IMG/VR virus record: IMGVR_UViG_3300032287_000541
Coordinates: 1 to 46,226 of that record
Source of the DNA: a virus
DNA length: 46,226 bases
Reading direction: 5' to 3' (one strand)
In this document: positions 9,364 through 17,691 of the stretch, piece after piece
Layout of the letters: each line of letters starts with the position of its first letter
Position numbering within the stretch: the stretch's first letter is position 1
Translations under genes and position numbers: made by a program
The notes under the pieces: generated by a model
What the model was told of the DNA's origin: nothing
The model's database searches: none
What the model saw: the letters and a program-made list of their open reading frames with translations, nothing else

Positions 9364-10212
9364 TTATTTACCAGCAGCATAAATACTTGCTGCACTACTT
9401 GCTAGGCTACCAGCAGCTCCAATCCATGAACCAGCAGAAGATGCCATAGCACCTTTAATAGGTCTTGGACCGAAGTCATATTTCTTAGGTTTACGTGGTT
9501 GAAGGAATTCAGCACGTGGTGTAGTGAGAGGCTTGGGTGGTGCAGGAAGACGATCAGGTTGAAGCATACGGCTAGCTTCTGCTGCAAGATCAGCACCGAA
9601 TCTATCGTTAGCAATCTTACGAAGAGCAGCTCCAGTATCAGCCTTAGCACTAAGTAACGATTCAGCAAGGATTGCTTGGTTACGACCTAATGCAGCAAAC
9701 TCAGCTTGTTCTGCTTTCTCTGCACTCCTACCTTGTTGACCTTTAACAGCAGCAGCTCCTTCAGACTGTAGAGCACGAATAACGATATCTTGATTCTGGA
9801 AGGCAAGTTCCTTCATAGAATCTTCTAGCTTACGGTATTCAGCTTCATTGGCAGCAGCTTGTGCCATTTGGTTAAAGGTAAGCTGTTGCTTAAAGATCTG
9901 CTCAGACTTAGCGTATTGCTTCATCTGAGAAGCATATTCAAAGTCTTGAATCCTTAGTTCTTGCTGCCAGTTCTGAAGGTTAGTAGCATCTTTATAAGCA
10001 CCTAGCGTCTCTTCATTCTTTTGATTAAGACGCCATTGCTTATTACTATGCCTCCAATCAGCTTTAATGCGTTGTTTACCGTATTGCCATGACTGAAGGT
10101 TTTGTTTGTATTGAGCTTCAATAGCTCTATTCTGTGCATTAGTATCTGCTTGACCACCTATGCCACCAAGGATAGAGCTAACGCCTGCAATACCAAGACT
10201 AACTAGATCCAT
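9364..10212 (-). CDS. 14: Internal virion protein, gp14-like
   Basis: 282 residues. The N-terminus is hydrophobic and Gly-rich (LVSLGIAGVSSILGGIGG). A long Gln/Lys/Glu/Ala-rich coiled-coil fills residues ~25-190. A Pro/Lys-rich linker and a small Ala/Gly/Ser hydrophobic C-terminus follow (MASSAGSWIGAAGSLASSAASIYAAG). Size, composition and position directly after tail tube B match T7 gp14 and its cyanophage counterparts, which enter the outer membrane during ejection. The stop-start overlap with the tail tube gene is a single base at 10212. Confidence 0.85.
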   Translation of the reverse strand: MDLVSLGIAGVSSILGGIGGQADTNAQNRAIEAQYKQNLQSWQYGKQRIKADWRHSNKQWRLNQKNEETLGAYKDATNLQNWQQELRIQDFEYASQMKQYAKSEQIFKQQLTFNQMAQAAANEAEYRKLEDSMKELAFQNQDIVIRALQSEGAAAVKGQQGRSAEKAEQAEFAALGRNQAILAESLLSAKADTGAALRKIANDRFGADLAAEASRMLQPDRLPAPPKPLTTPRAEFLQPRKPKKYDFGPRPIKGAMASSAGSWIGAAGSLASSAASIYAAGK

Positions 10213-12887
10213 CAGGTCCTCCTATAGAAACCAGGTGAGTATTGTCCTTCCCATTGCATAGACACAAGACTAACAGGGAATGGAGTATTAGATGTTACTT
10301 TCATCGTATAGTTATCAGGCCTTTGATAAATGGGTACTTTATAAACAAAGGTATCACGGAATGGTGCTGTATTAGCTTGGTAGAAGTCAGCAATCTGTGC
10401 TCCACTAATACTAAACCATTCAGGTCTACTGCGATCTTTAACACTGAAATAGATAGCACCACCAAGACCTGTGTAGAATGCCATACGTGATGTTGTAGTA
10501 ATAGCTGTGAAGTCTACACCTTGTTGACCGAGTGAGTAGTAGTACCTTGGTAGTGTTAGTTCCATGTTGTACTCATAACCAACATAGATAAAATTACCAG
10601 TTACATCACCAGGGATGTTAAAGTAAGCACCACCACCATCAGTAAGTATGTTTGCTACATTTGTATAACCAGATTGAACGCCGGTACCACCTGGTTTAAT
10701 AAGACCTACAACAAATCTGATAGTTTTAGTGGTGTTGAAATATGTGGGTAGGTAGACCTTTGTTACAACTGTAGTGTTGCTATAACTAGGAGCAGTAGGT
10801 GGTACTGGTGATACCATAGCTGCATCAGTTACTTCACACCATGTATCAAGATTAGGATCTATCTGGTTACCAAGACTATTAACAAGTCCACCTGTGCTGG
10901 GTGCTAGTACTAGCTTATACTGACTTACAATGTAACCCTTTTGAGCATCACTAGTAAGGACATAAAGTACATCACTTTGGATAGCTATGTGGATCACATT
11001 AGATGGCATCAACCAACGTACCCATGCAGCCATAGGACGCTCATCACCTTGCTCATAGAACCTATGCATATACATATACTTAGACGTTCTACTAGAGGCC
11101 ACCCACAGGCCATTCTGGGCACTACCTACGGCATCTGTGATTCCTTGTGGCATCCACTCAGGGACGATCTTAGTCGTTTCAGTAACAGTAGGGGATTCAC
11201 GTTGTCCTCTGGTAAAGATCTCAAACGCTCTAGTCCAGCTTTGGTTACGACTGACATAAAGTACAGTAGAGCCTAAGTCAGCTGGTTTAATGTACCTATC
11301 ACATTCGTAGTTAGCAATAGTACTAATGGTTACGTTAGCAGGTGTCCAAGCTCCATTCTCAGCTTCCATAAGGAACTGCTGACTATCACTAAACAGCAAT
11401 AGACCTTGAGTAATAGGTACAACTGAACGTACAATAGCTGGTTTAATACTAGCACAACTCAAGTCAATTGGATCAGCTGCTGTTTGTGTGGTAGCTGATT
11501 TATTATAAAAGTTATAGTAGTCACCAGCTTGGGACATGGAGACATTGTCTTCAGTTAGGAAACCAAGCCTATTGTTATATAGGAAGATATCTTGAATTGT
11601 GTTATTAACAAAGGTAGGTTGACTATTGGACTCCTCATCACCAACAAGTCTAGGTTCCCAAATAAGTGGTAAGCTGTTAATCGTCTCTGATCCATCCAGA
11701 AAGGTAGCCCTGAATGTAAGGGGACTAGTTCCTGTGCGAATCAAGGCAACTGGCATTGTGTTTTCATTGAACCCAGTGCTCACATTAGGAGCAATAGTTT
11801 CTTCCCAGTACCCAGCAGAAGCGGCAGTAAATATATTAGCATTGCCACTAGTTGTTTGACTAGCTGCAGTGTAGGTAAATGCAGTAGTACTTGTTACAGT
11901 AACCTTGTAGTTACCACTTACACCAGTACCACTTGTGATGACAACATTAACTAAGTTGTTAGTTGTAAGGCCATGTGGTGTGGGCGTTGTTACTGTTACT
12001 GTAGTGCCAGTTTGACTGTAGGTACTTGCAATACCATTGGGTTCAATGTACTTCAGATAGAAGTCATCTTTATCAGCTGATGTATTGTTGATTCTTACAA
12101 CTTGTCCAGGAAAGGCCTGTTCAGGTAACCTAGAAAATGTATCAACTGAATCTTGGAATACACGAAGGTCCTTACCAGTAACACCAGCATAACCAGATAC
12201 ATTGGTATCAGTTGTGAAGGTAAGGTATAGTGTGTTATCAATGATAGTTTTAGTATTAAAGTTATTAGTAATAGCAGCAAAGATACCAGCAGTAACATCA
12301 CCAATCCTTAAGTTACCGCCACCTGCAGATGGTGATGTGTAATCATAATTGGTGCCATTAATGGTTACCCTGTACAGCGTACCATGTTCAACACCAGTAA
12401 TGATAACAGTAGCCTGCCTTTTTGCGTTCCATGTAGGAGCAGCTTTAGCAGTTACTTGTTTTTCACTGTTGACAATATAAGTAAAATCGTTGATTGTGAG
12501 AGTTTTGATGCTACGGTAATCAGCAGCAGCAAGATAGCTTTCAATAGATACCTGCTTACCAGCTGGATACGACACAGTAGCAGCAGCTCCAGTCAATAGG
12601 TTCCATACCTTAGGAACACCAGCAGAGGAGATGTTAGCAATATACTTCTCTTGGTTATCACGAAAGATACTGAACCATGCATGTGTATCTCCATTATCAG
12701 GAGTTGCATTAGCAGCAAGTCCAGCTAACTTACCAAGGAACTTACCACCAGGTCTTTTGAGCATACCAAGAGTAATATCAGGGTAGCAGTTAAGAGCATC
12801 TTTGACTTGACCCAACAGCATCTTCTCATCAGCCTGCTGGGAAACACCACCAATGAAGTTAGGTATACGTTGAGAAACTGAAGTCAT
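10212..12887 (-). CDS. 12: Tail tubular protein B (nozzle)
   Basis: 891 residues. The N-terminus VSQRIPNFIGGVSQQADEKMLLGQV...NCYPDITLGMLKRPGG is the hallmark of T7 gp12-family nozzle proteins. Further family segments are NNRLGFLTEDNVSMSQAGDYYNFY and RSVVPITQGLLLFSDSQQFLM. It forms the distal tail tube. An internal stretch near residues 310-360 (TVTTPTPHGLTTNNLVNV...TSTTAFTYTAASQTT) looks like an inserted Ig-like or fibre-like beta module, a common embellishment. ATG overlaps the tail tube A stop by four bases, so the two are probably translationally coupled. Confidence 0.95.
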   Translation of the reverse strand: MTSVSQRIPNFIGGVSQQADEKMLLGQVKDALNCYPDITLGMLKRPGGKFLGKLAGLAANATPDNGDTHAWFSIFRDNQEKYIANISSAGVPKVWNLLTGAAATVSYPAGKQVSIESYLAAADYRSIKTLTINDFTYIVNSEKQVTAKAAPTWNAKRQATVIITGVEHGTLYRVTINGTNYDYTSPSAGGGNLRIGDVTAGIFAAITNNFNTKTIIDNTLYLTFTTDTNVSGYAGVTGKDLRVFQDSVDTFSRLPEQAFPGQVVRINNTSADKDDFYLKYIEPNGIASTYSQTGTTVTVTTPTPHGLTTNNLVNVVITSGTGVSGNYKVTVTSTTAFTYTAASQTTSGNANIFTAASAGYWEETIAPNVSTGFNENTMPVALIRTGTSPLTFRATFLDGSETINSLPLIWEPRLVGDEESNSQPTFVNNTIQDIFLYNNRLGFLTEDNVSMSQAGDYYNFYNKSATTQTAADPIDLSCASIKPAIVRSVVPITQGLLLFSDSQQFLMEAENGAWTPANVTISTIANYECDRYIKPADLGSTVLYVSRNQSWTRAFEIFTRGQRESPTVTETTKIVPEWMPQGITDAVGSAQNGLWVASSRTSKYMYMHRFYEQGDERPMAAWVRWLMPSNVIHIAIQSDVLYVLTSDAQKGYIVSQYKLVLAPSTGGLVNSLGNQIDPNLDTWCEVTDAAMVSPVPPTAPSYSNTTVVTKVYLPTYFNTTKTIRFVVGLIKPGGTGVQSGYTNVANILTDGGGAYFNIPGDVTGNFIYVGYEYNMELTLPRYYYSLGQQGVDFTAITTTSRMAFYTGLGGAIYFSVKDRSRPEWFSISGAQIADFYQANTAPFRDTFVYKVPIYQRPDNYTMKVTSNTPFPVSLVSMQWEGQYSPGFYRRT

Positions 12888-13543
12888 CGTGCAAGTGCCT
12901 TGAATGGTTTATAGCTATTGTAAAATCCATCACCTTGTTTGAAACCAAACATAGTGTAATCACCTTCATTGCATTCATATTCCATTACATTAGCTCTACG
13001 CCATGTCTCAAATGAAGCTAATGTTTGAGTTAAGTTCACATCACCCACTAGCCTAATAGCACAACGTGTTGCTGCTCGTGATGTGATATAATCTTTAAAG
13101 ACTTGTGGTAGGTCAATGAAGTCATAATACCAGACAACATCAGCCTTATAAGTTTTAGTTGTATCCCATACATCAGTATGTCCTACCCTATCGTACAGTC
13201 TGCCGTTTCTAACAACAGTATCATAGTCACTGTTTTCAAATATATCACTTAGGTCAATCTGTAGCATACTACCAGTTAGTGTTAGGTAGCCACTAGAGTC
13301 TGGAGTGAGTGGATACTCAGCCTCTCGGTTAAATGTCCAACCCTCTGCCTGCACCTCCCGAGAGACTTGCATTAAGGTCTCATATGCAATTGCAACTTCC
13401 GGGTTGATTACAGCTTCGACAGTAGAACCATCTTCATACGTGACGGTCTGTGCCTCAATGGTGGTAACAGGCGCCTGACCAATAGACGCCAGAATTTCAT
13501 TAACAGCTTGTAGCTCAGCCTGAGCGTTATTGGTATACGGCAT
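12884..13543 (-). CDS. 11: Tail tubular protein A (gatekeeper)
   Basis: 219 residues. It begins MPYTNNAQAELQAVNEILASIGQAPV, the conserved opening of T7 gp11-type proteins, followed by YETLMQVSREVQAEGWTFN and FIDLPQVFKDYITSRAATR. It forms the ring between portal and nozzle. It is the first gene after the terminator at 13567-13596, so it should depend on read-through or its own promoter. Confidence 0.95.
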   Translation of the reverse strand: MPYTNNAQAELQAVNEILASIGQAPVTTIEAQTVTYEDGSTVEAVINPEVAIAYETLMQVSREVQAEGWTFNREAEYPLTPDSSGYLTLTGSMLQIDLSDIFENSDYDTVVRNGRLYDRVGHTDVWDTTKTYKADVVWYYDFIDLPQVFKDYITSRAATRCAIRLVGDVNLTQTLASFETWRRANVMEYECNEGDYTMFGFKQGDGFYNSYKPFKALAR

Positions 13544-13566
13544 AACGATGACGTTATAAAAGAATT

Positions 13567-13596
13567 AAAAAAAGGGACCCCAGTGAAGGGATCCCC
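13567..13596 (-). terminator. Rho-independent terminator after the capsid gene cluster
   Basis: On the minus strand a GC stem (GGGA-CCC arm, loop TCACT, GGGG-TCCC arm, with one bulged T) is followed directly by seven T residues. It lies between the last small head gene (stop at 13605) and the tail tube A gene, matching the place of T7's terminator after gene 10. It should raise capsid mRNA relative to tail mRNA. Confidence 0.9.
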
Positions 13597-13604
13597 GTAT
13601 TAAA

Positions 13605-13880
13605 TTAGGCAGCAGTACGAGTAGCGTCAAGAGCCGGAGAATCGGCCTCAACACCAGCGTATGCAGTACGAAGACCTTGGGTCTCCGAGAACACACCAGA
13701 GAAGACTCCAGCTGTGCGATGGGTCTTAGCAACGGAACGACGAACAGCATGGTTGTCAGAGACAGCCAGGTTACCGTTATCGTTCAGGAGGTTGCCATAT
13801 GCACCAGTGATAGTGCGGGTAGCGAAGTTTACAGTACCAGCTACACCGTTACCACCAGCATTAACAGTAGGGTTTGCCAT
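13605..13880 (-). CDS. Small head-region structural protein (91 aa)
   Basis: ATG at 13880, two bases after the upstream stop. 91 residues rich in Ala, Gly, Asn and Thr: MANPTVNAGGNGVAGTVNFA, then NGNLAVSDNHAVRRSVAKTHRTAG and a short Ala-rich end. It is the last gene of the capsid cluster before a strong terminator. Base composition is somewhat more GC-rich than in the tail genes, like the capsid gene, as expected for a highly expressed product. Likely a minor head or decoration protein; not recognised with certainty. Confidence 0.75.
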   Translation of the reverse strand: MANPTVNAGGNGVAGTVNFATRTITGAYGNLLNDNGNLAVSDNHAVRRSVAKTHRTAGVFSGVFSETQGLRTAYAGVEADSPALDATRTAA

Positions 13881-13882
13881 GA

Positions 13883-14368
13883 TCAGAAGTTCCGATATTC
13901 ACAGAAAGAACCAGCACGAATGATTGCCGACTGGCTAGCAGTAGCAGTGTTCTGTGCAAACTGGAAGATAACGTTGCCAGCGGTAGAACCGTTCTGGAGC
14001 ACACCAGTCACACGAATAACACCATTTGTACCAGAAGCCAGAAGAGCAGTGCTATCAGCTTCGGCAGTGATCACAGAAGTCACAGGAGCAGCCACATCAT
14101 CAGCCACGTTTTCAGTGGCCAGACGATACAAAGTCGGGCTAGCAGGGACATCAACGCGATACTTAACGTCGCCAGTAGCAGTACTGGTATAGAAAAGAAC
14201 AGCACGGAAAATAACGCGCTCGTTGATACCAATAGGTATTACCAACTGGGGAATATTTACCAGGGTTGCACTATTGGTAACAGTTTGGTCGGCGTCTACA
14301 ACAGCACTAACAACGAATTGGTCAGGCTGATATACGGCACCGAAGTTACCATTAAGAGTGATAGACAT
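13883..14368 (-). CDS. Putative head decoration/structural protein (161 aa)
   Basis: 161 residues, ATG at 14368. The sequence is beta-rich with many Val, Thr and Ala (FVVSAVVDADQTVTNSATLVNIP, VIFRAVLFYTSTATGDVKYRVDVP, GVIRVTGVLQNGSTAGNVIFQF). It ends SIIRAGSFCEYRNF-like, a style seen in small phage surface proteins ('...I..GSF...'). It lies directly downstream of capsid in a three-gene set that shares the terminator, which supports an abundant virion role such as capsid decoration. Homology is not certain. Confidence 0.75.
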   Translation of the reverse strand: MSITLNGNFGAVYQPDQFVVSAVVDADQTVTNSATLVNIPQLVIPIGINERVIFRAVLFYTSTATGDVKYRVDVPASPTLYRLATENVADDVAAPVTSVITAEADSTALLASGTNGVIRVTGVLQNGSTAGNVIFQFAQNTATASQSAIIRAGSFCEYRNF

Positions 14369-14385
14369 TTGTTAGTTCCTGAAAA

Positions 14386-14607
14386 TTAAGTTGCAGCAGT
14401 ATTGCCAGCAATAGAGCTAGCAGAGGAGGCCCGAGAAAGTTCACCAGCACCACTCAAAGCACGACCATACTCCAAAGGAGTGGTGGGGTTAAGAGTGAAG
14501 CTTTTGACAGTATTTGTCGAGCTAAAAAGTTTACCATTAGGTGCATTAGGTGCGGCAGATGCACCACCAATGGTTACAACACGCGAAGAGCCAGGAGCAA
14601 TAGACAT
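14386..14607 (-). CDS. Small capsid-cluster protein (73 aa)
   Basis: 73 residues, ATG at 14607, following the capsid stop by about 18 bases. Low-complexity Ala/Ser/Gly/Thr composition (VVTIGGASAAPNAPNGKLFSS, then RALSGAGELSRASSASSIAGNTAAT), with no membrane segment or catalytic motif. The location between capsid and the decoration candidate indicates a small virion protein or assembly factor. I do not recognise the family. Confidence 0.65.
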   Translation of the reverse strand: MSIAPGSSRVVTIGGASAAPNAPNGKLFSSTNTVKSFTLNPTTPLEYGRALSGAGELSRASSASSIAGNTAAT

Positions 14608-14625
14608 TACTCAGTACCTCACTTA

Positions 14626-15642
14626 TCAGGAACGAGCCGACTGCAGCTCAATAGCAGCAGCGGGGTTCAGAGTGCCACAACCCATAGCAAGACGACCCAC
14701 GATCAGGTCACCTTGGTACATCACGGACACATCACCAGAAGTGGTCTGCACGGAGGGAGCCATTGCTTCCACAACACCAGCAGCATCCTTATGGTAGATG
14801 AGACCACAGTGGGTGCTGAAGTCACCGCCGTAATCATTGTTCTCACCAGACACACGACCCACAGTACCAGCCAGGAAGGGCAGGTTGTTGGAACGCTTAA
14901 TGGGGATACCAGCGATCTCATAGAGACCTTCACCGCTGTTCAGGTTACCTTGGGAGTTACCATAGTCACGGTTCAGGATGTTGGTATCAACTTGAGACAC
15001 CAGTGCATAGTACTGACGCGGGGACAGCACAGCCATGCGACCTTGCTTAGGAAGATCCTTTTCATCCATGATAGCAGCAGCTTCAAAGAAGCCATCCACC
15101 AGAGCTTGTGCATCATACTCCTTCTGCACACCCAATTGGATCACGCTACCGCCGGGCTCAGGGCCAGGAGCGGCAGTGATGGGGTGAGCTTCACGAGCAG
15201 CCTTAGCGATCTGACGGAAGATCTTCTTATCATAGGACTCAGCAAGAGCGTGACCGATCTTCTTAGCGATCTCGCTACGCAGAGAATAATGAGCAAGAGT
15301 CTCATCGAGATCATACACGAAAGCAGAGCTGATCAGAAGGTCGTCACAGACGATGGTCTTCTCTGCCACCGGAGGATCACCACTACCAAGGATAGGGGTG
15401 CCAGGGGTGTGGTATGCAGCTTGCATACGACCGGTGAAGATGAACTGCATAGCTTTGCCGTTCTTAAGAGTACGGCTTTGCACAGTTCCTTTGGCCATAG
15501 TGGCCGATTCATAAGCCTTAAACATCTCTCCCGAGAACAGTTTAAGGTAAGTTGCATACTTGGTATCGTATGCATAAGAGCCTGCGGTACTGGCAACAGC
15601 TTTATTAAGCGTACCCAGTACGGATTGAGTTACGTTAGCCAC
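14626..15642 (-). CDS. 10: Major capsid protein
   Basis: 338 residues, T7 gp10-type. Family features include MANVTQSVLGTLNKA at the start, YLKLFSGEMFKAYESATMAKGTVQSRTLKNGKAMQFIFTGRMQAAYHTPG, then DDLLISSAFVYDLDETLAHYSLRSEIAKKIGHALAESYDKKIFRQI. The C-terminal GDLIVGRLAMGCGTLNPAAAIEL also fits. It builds the icosahedral shell on the scaffold protein. The start is GTG (15642) with no clear Shine-Dalgarno in the short leader, unusual for the most abundant virion protein. There is no in-frame ATG before residue 37. The leader carries inverted repeats (see 15643-15768). Confidence 0.97.
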   Translation of the reverse strand: MANVTQSVLGTLNKAVASTAGSYAYDTKYATYLKLFSGEMFKAYESATMAKGTVQSRTLKNGKAMQFIFTGRMQAAYHTPGTPILGSGDPPVAEKTIVCDDLLISSAFVYDLDETLAHYSLRSEIAKKIGHALAESYDKKIFRQIAKAAREAHPITAAPGPEPGGSVIQLGVQKEYDAQALVDGFFEAAAIMDEKDLPKQGRMAVLSPRQYYALVSQVDTNILNRDYGNSQGNLNSGEGLYEIAGIPIKRSNNLPFLAGTVGRVSGENNDYGGDFSTHCGLIYHKDAAGVVEAMAPSVQTTSGDVSVMYQGDLIVGRLAMGCGTLNPAAAIELQSARS

Positions 15643-15768
15643 AATAGTAAAGAGAGAGTTGTTGTGTGTAGTCTCTCTAAGCGCTTAGAATTTGTTTAAT
15701 CTGTTATTGTTGTCTGTCTCTCCAGACTGTCATGACTAAAGGGTGTCGGTCGTAACCGGCCAATAGTC
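15643..15768 (-). promoter_or_regulatory. Capsid gene leader with palindromes
   Basis: The 126-base stretch between the psbA-side terminator and the capsid start holds a perfect 12-base palindrome (CTAAGCGCTTAG, 15677-15688). AGAGAG and CTCTCT arms just upstream of the GTG could pair. A GTCTG...CAGAC stem lies at 15713-15728. I infer a transcript start or RNA-stabilising leader for capsid mRNA. No recognisable promoter consensus is present. Confidence 0.4.
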
Positions 15769-15801
15769 AAAGAAAAGGAGGTCCTACTCTGAGGTGCCTC
15801 C
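15769..15801 (-). terminator. Probable terminator between the psbA block and capsid
   Basis: Minus-strand GGAGG/CCTCC stem extended by an inner CCT/AGG stem, followed by TTTTCTTT. It lies just after the stop of the small basic gene downstream of psbA. It would partly separate the psbA transcript from the capsid transcript. Confidence 0.6.
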
Positions 15802-15807
15802 AGTCCG

Positions 15808-15957
15808 TTATTTCTTTTTAGCAGTCCTGGCTGCTTTCTTAAATTGTGCTGCTGTAGGAGCCCCACTTGAGCCAGGCTTCCTCATCTTCTCACCACTACC
15901 AGAAGCGATGCGCATACGCTTAGCATGAATGTTAGCGTACAGTCCAGGTTTAGCCAT
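15808..15957 (-). CDS. Small basic protein downstream of psbA (49 aa)
   Basis: 49 residues: [20 protein letters not shown], then SGEKMRKPGSSGAP and a Lys-rich end (FKKAARTAKKK). ATG overlaps the psbA stop (TGATG). The [17 protein letters not shown]...SGEKMRxPG pattern recurs as a small protein in many unrelated phages. It is strongly basic and so probably binds nucleic acid or acts in the virion, but no function is established that I know of. Confidence 0.8.
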   Translation of the reverse strand: MAKPGLYANIHAKRMRIASGSGEKMRKPGSSGAPTAAQFKKAARTAKKK

Positions 15958-17039
15958 CAGCCAATCACCGGGGCTACCAGAGCAACAGGAGTTACTTCAG
16001 CAGTTGCAAGGTCAAGTGGGAAGTTATGAGCATTACGCTCGTGCATTACCTCAAAACCAAGACCAGCTCGATTAAGGATATCAGCCCAAGTGTTGATCAC
16101 TTTCCCGTCAGACGATACAAGAGATTGGTTAAAGTTGAAACCATTAAGATTGAAAGCCATGGTCGAAACGCCCAAAGCAGCAAACCAAATACCAACAACA
16201 GGCCAAGCAGCAAGGAAGAAATGAAGGCTACGGCTATTATTGAAAGATGCATATTGGAAGATCAAACGTCCAAAGTAACCATGTGCAGCTACAATGTTAT
16301 AGGTCTCTTCCTCTTGCCCAAACTTGTAACCATAGTTCTGGCTTTCCTGCTCAGTTGTTTCACGAACAAGAGAGGACGTAACCAGCGAACCGTGCATTGC
16401 ACTGAATAGCGACCCACCGAACACTCCAGCAACCCCAAGCATGTGGAAGGGATGCATGAGAATGTTATGCTCAGCCTGGAAGACAAGCATGTAGTTAAAG
16501 GTTCCCGAAATACCAAGAGGCATAGCATCGGAGAACGAACCTTGACCAAACGGATAGACGAGAAAGACAGCGGACGCCGCTGCGACAGGGGCACTGTATG
16601 CAACACAAATCCAGGGCCTCATCCCTAGTCGATAGCTAAGTTCCCACTCTCGTCCCATGTAAGCATAGACGCCAATGAGGAAGTGGAAGACAATGAGTTG
16701 GAAAGGGCCGCCGTTGTAGAGCCATTCATCAAGTGAATTAGCTTCCCAAATTGGGTAGAGGTGAAGTCCGATGGCATTGCTGCTCGGAACGACGGCTCCC
16801 GATATGATGTTGTTTCCATAGAGAAGACTTCCTGACACTGGTTCACGGATGCCATCAATATCAACTGGTGGAGCCGCAACAAAAGCGATGATAAAACAAA
16901 TGGTGGCTGCAAGGAGACACGGAATCATCAGTGTCCCAAACCACCCTACATAAAGACGGTTATCGGTACTGGTTACCCAGCTACAAAAACGCTCCCAAGA
17001 ATCATTCCGAGAGCGTGAGACTGCAATAGCAGAAGTCAT
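15957..17039 (-). CDS. psbA: Photosystem II reaction-centre protein D1
   Basis: 360 residues, full length. It carries the canonical D1 segments: five transmembrane helices, [30 protein letters not shown] with the TyrZ tyrosine, [19 protein letters not shown], and the C-terminal [13 protein letters not shown] before the processed tail. The residue at canonical position 130 is Glu (131 here because of one extra N-terminal residue), the form linked to high-light D1 in cyanobacteria. Known role in cyanophages: replaces turning-over host D1 to keep photosynthetic electron flow during infection. The gene is visibly more GC-rich than the tail and replication genes, consistent with host origin. It sits between RlpA-like and small basic genes, upstream of capsid. 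Confidence 0.99.
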   Translation of the reverse strand: MTSAIAVSRSRNDSWERFCSWVTSTDNRLYVGWFGTLMIPCLLAATICFIIAFVAAPPVDIDGIREPVSGSLLYGNNIISGAVVPSSNAIGLHLYPIWEANSLDEWLYNGGPFQLIVFHFLIGVYAYMGREWELSYRLGMRPWICVAYSAPVAAASAVFLVYPFGQGSFSDAMPLGISGTFNYMLVFQAEHNILMHPFHMLGVAGVFGGSLFSAMHGSLVTSSLVRETTEQESQNYGYKFGQEEETYNIVAAHGYFGRLIFQYASFNNSRSLHFFLAAWPVVGIWFAALGVSTMAFNLNGFNFNQSLVSSDGKVINTWADILNRAGLGFEVMHERNAHNFPLDLATAEVTPVALVAPVIG

Positions 17040-17044
17040 TGAAG

Positions 17045-17374
17045 TTAGTTAAGTCGAGTTACTTTTACCCGTCCAACTCCAGAGGCAGTGAGACCGATTA
17101 CATCAGCCGCACCTTTACTGAGATCTAAACCCCTACCATAAATATAGGGACCGCGATCGTTGACCGTCACTACGGCACATCGTTGGAAACATACACGAAG
17201 TCGTGTTCCAAACGGGAGTGTCTTATGAGCAGCAGTAAGGCCGTGTTGATTGTATCGAGATCCACTCGCAGTAAGATGTCCATGGAAACCAGGACCATAC
17301 CATGAGCTAATCACCGACAGAGTAGTTAGAATTGGTAACATAATAGTAAAGCAAGGAACTTTAATATTACTCAC
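17045..17374 (-). CDS. RlpA-like double-psi beta-barrel protein (possible wall-cleaving enzyme)
   Basis: 109 residues. Residues ~25-105 match the RlpA/expansin-like barrel: [36 protein letters not shown] with His50, [26 protein letters not shown] with Asp73, and [10 protein letters not shown]. Bacterial RlpA proteins are septal lytic transglycosylases acting on peptidoglycan. Residues 7-22 are hydrophobic and may act as a signal peptide. The start is uncertain: GTG at 17374 gives the full signal-like segment, while ATG at 17341 shortens it. It is placed immediately before psbA, not with the lysis genes near 44 kb. Possibly an accessory lysis or envelope-remodelling factor acquired with psbA. 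Confidence 0.8.
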   Translation of the reverse strand: MSNIKVPCFTIMLPILTTLSVISSWYGPGFHGHLTASGSRYNQHGLTAAHKTLPFGTRLRVCFQRCAVVTVNDRGPYIYGRGLDLSKGAADVIGLTASGVGRVKVTRLN

Positions 17375-17382
17375 GCCTACAA

Positions 17383-17413
17383 TTCCGCCAATACACGCGC
17401 AGTATTAGCGGAA
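17383..17413 (-). promoter_or_regulatory. Strong 12-bp stem-loop upstream of the rlpA-like/psbA genes
   Basis: On the minus strand TTCCGCTAATAC and GTATTGGCGGAA pair over twelve positions (one G-T) around a seven-base loop. No T-run follows, so it does not look like a simple terminator. It lies in the short gap between the small Lys-rich gene and the RlpA-like gene. It may be an RNase processing or mRNA-stabilising site separating the psbA message. Confidence 0.6.
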
Positions 17414-17422
17414 CTACTAATA

Positions 17423-17545
17423 CTAGTAACCCTTCTTAGTAGAGGGTTTCATCTGCATCTTCTTACCAGTCTTTGATGCTGCCTTTTTAGCTGCAGCTTT
17501 ACCAGCGGGAGTATAGGGAAACTCCTTATTACCGACTTTAGGCAT
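17423..17545 (-). CDS. Small Lys-rich phage protein (40 aa)
   Basis: 40 residues: MPKVGNKEFPYTPAGKAAAK, then KAASKTGKKMQMKPSTKKGY. ATG at 17545. The MPKVGxKxFPYTxxG start followed by a Lys/Ala tail is a recurrent small-protein pattern in many tailed phages. It is very basic and may be a nucleic-acid-binding or packaged minor protein. Function unknown. Confidence 0.75.
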   Translation of the reverse strand: MPKVGNKEFPYTPAGKAAAKKAASKTGKKMQMKPSTKKGY

Positions 17546-17550
17546 GATAG

Positions 17551-17691
17551 TTACTTTTTCTTTTTGGGTTTAGATTTACCAGCACTATTAAGTGCAGCAG
17601 CAACAGCTTGCTTTTGAGGATAACCTTCTGCTTTCATCTTGCGGATGTTAGCAGATACAGTCTTATCCGATGATCCTTTCTTAAGAGGCAT
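17551..17691 (-). CDS. Small basic phage protein (46 aa)
   Basis: 46 residues: [20 protein letters not shown], then [20 protein letters not shown] and a Lys-rich tail. ATG overlaps the hli stop as TAATG. The MPLKKGxSxKTxSxNIxxxxxxGxPxKQAVAxAL pattern is widespread in phages and is a compact helical basic motif. Role unknown; its link to hli is by operon structure only. Confidence 0.75.
   Translation of the reverse strand: MPLKKGSSDKTVSANIRKMKAEGYPQKQAVAAALNSAGKSKPKKKK

Noticed and set aside
14713-15699. 328-codon open frame on the plus strand
   Set aside because: It is exactly antisense to the major capsid gene and its leader. The translation is Ser/His/Thr/Leu-rich with no family pattern; it is a by-product of capsid codon usage.
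16289-16912. Frames of 95-105 codons on the minus strand inside psbA
   Set aside because: Out-of-frame shadows of psbA with no start context.
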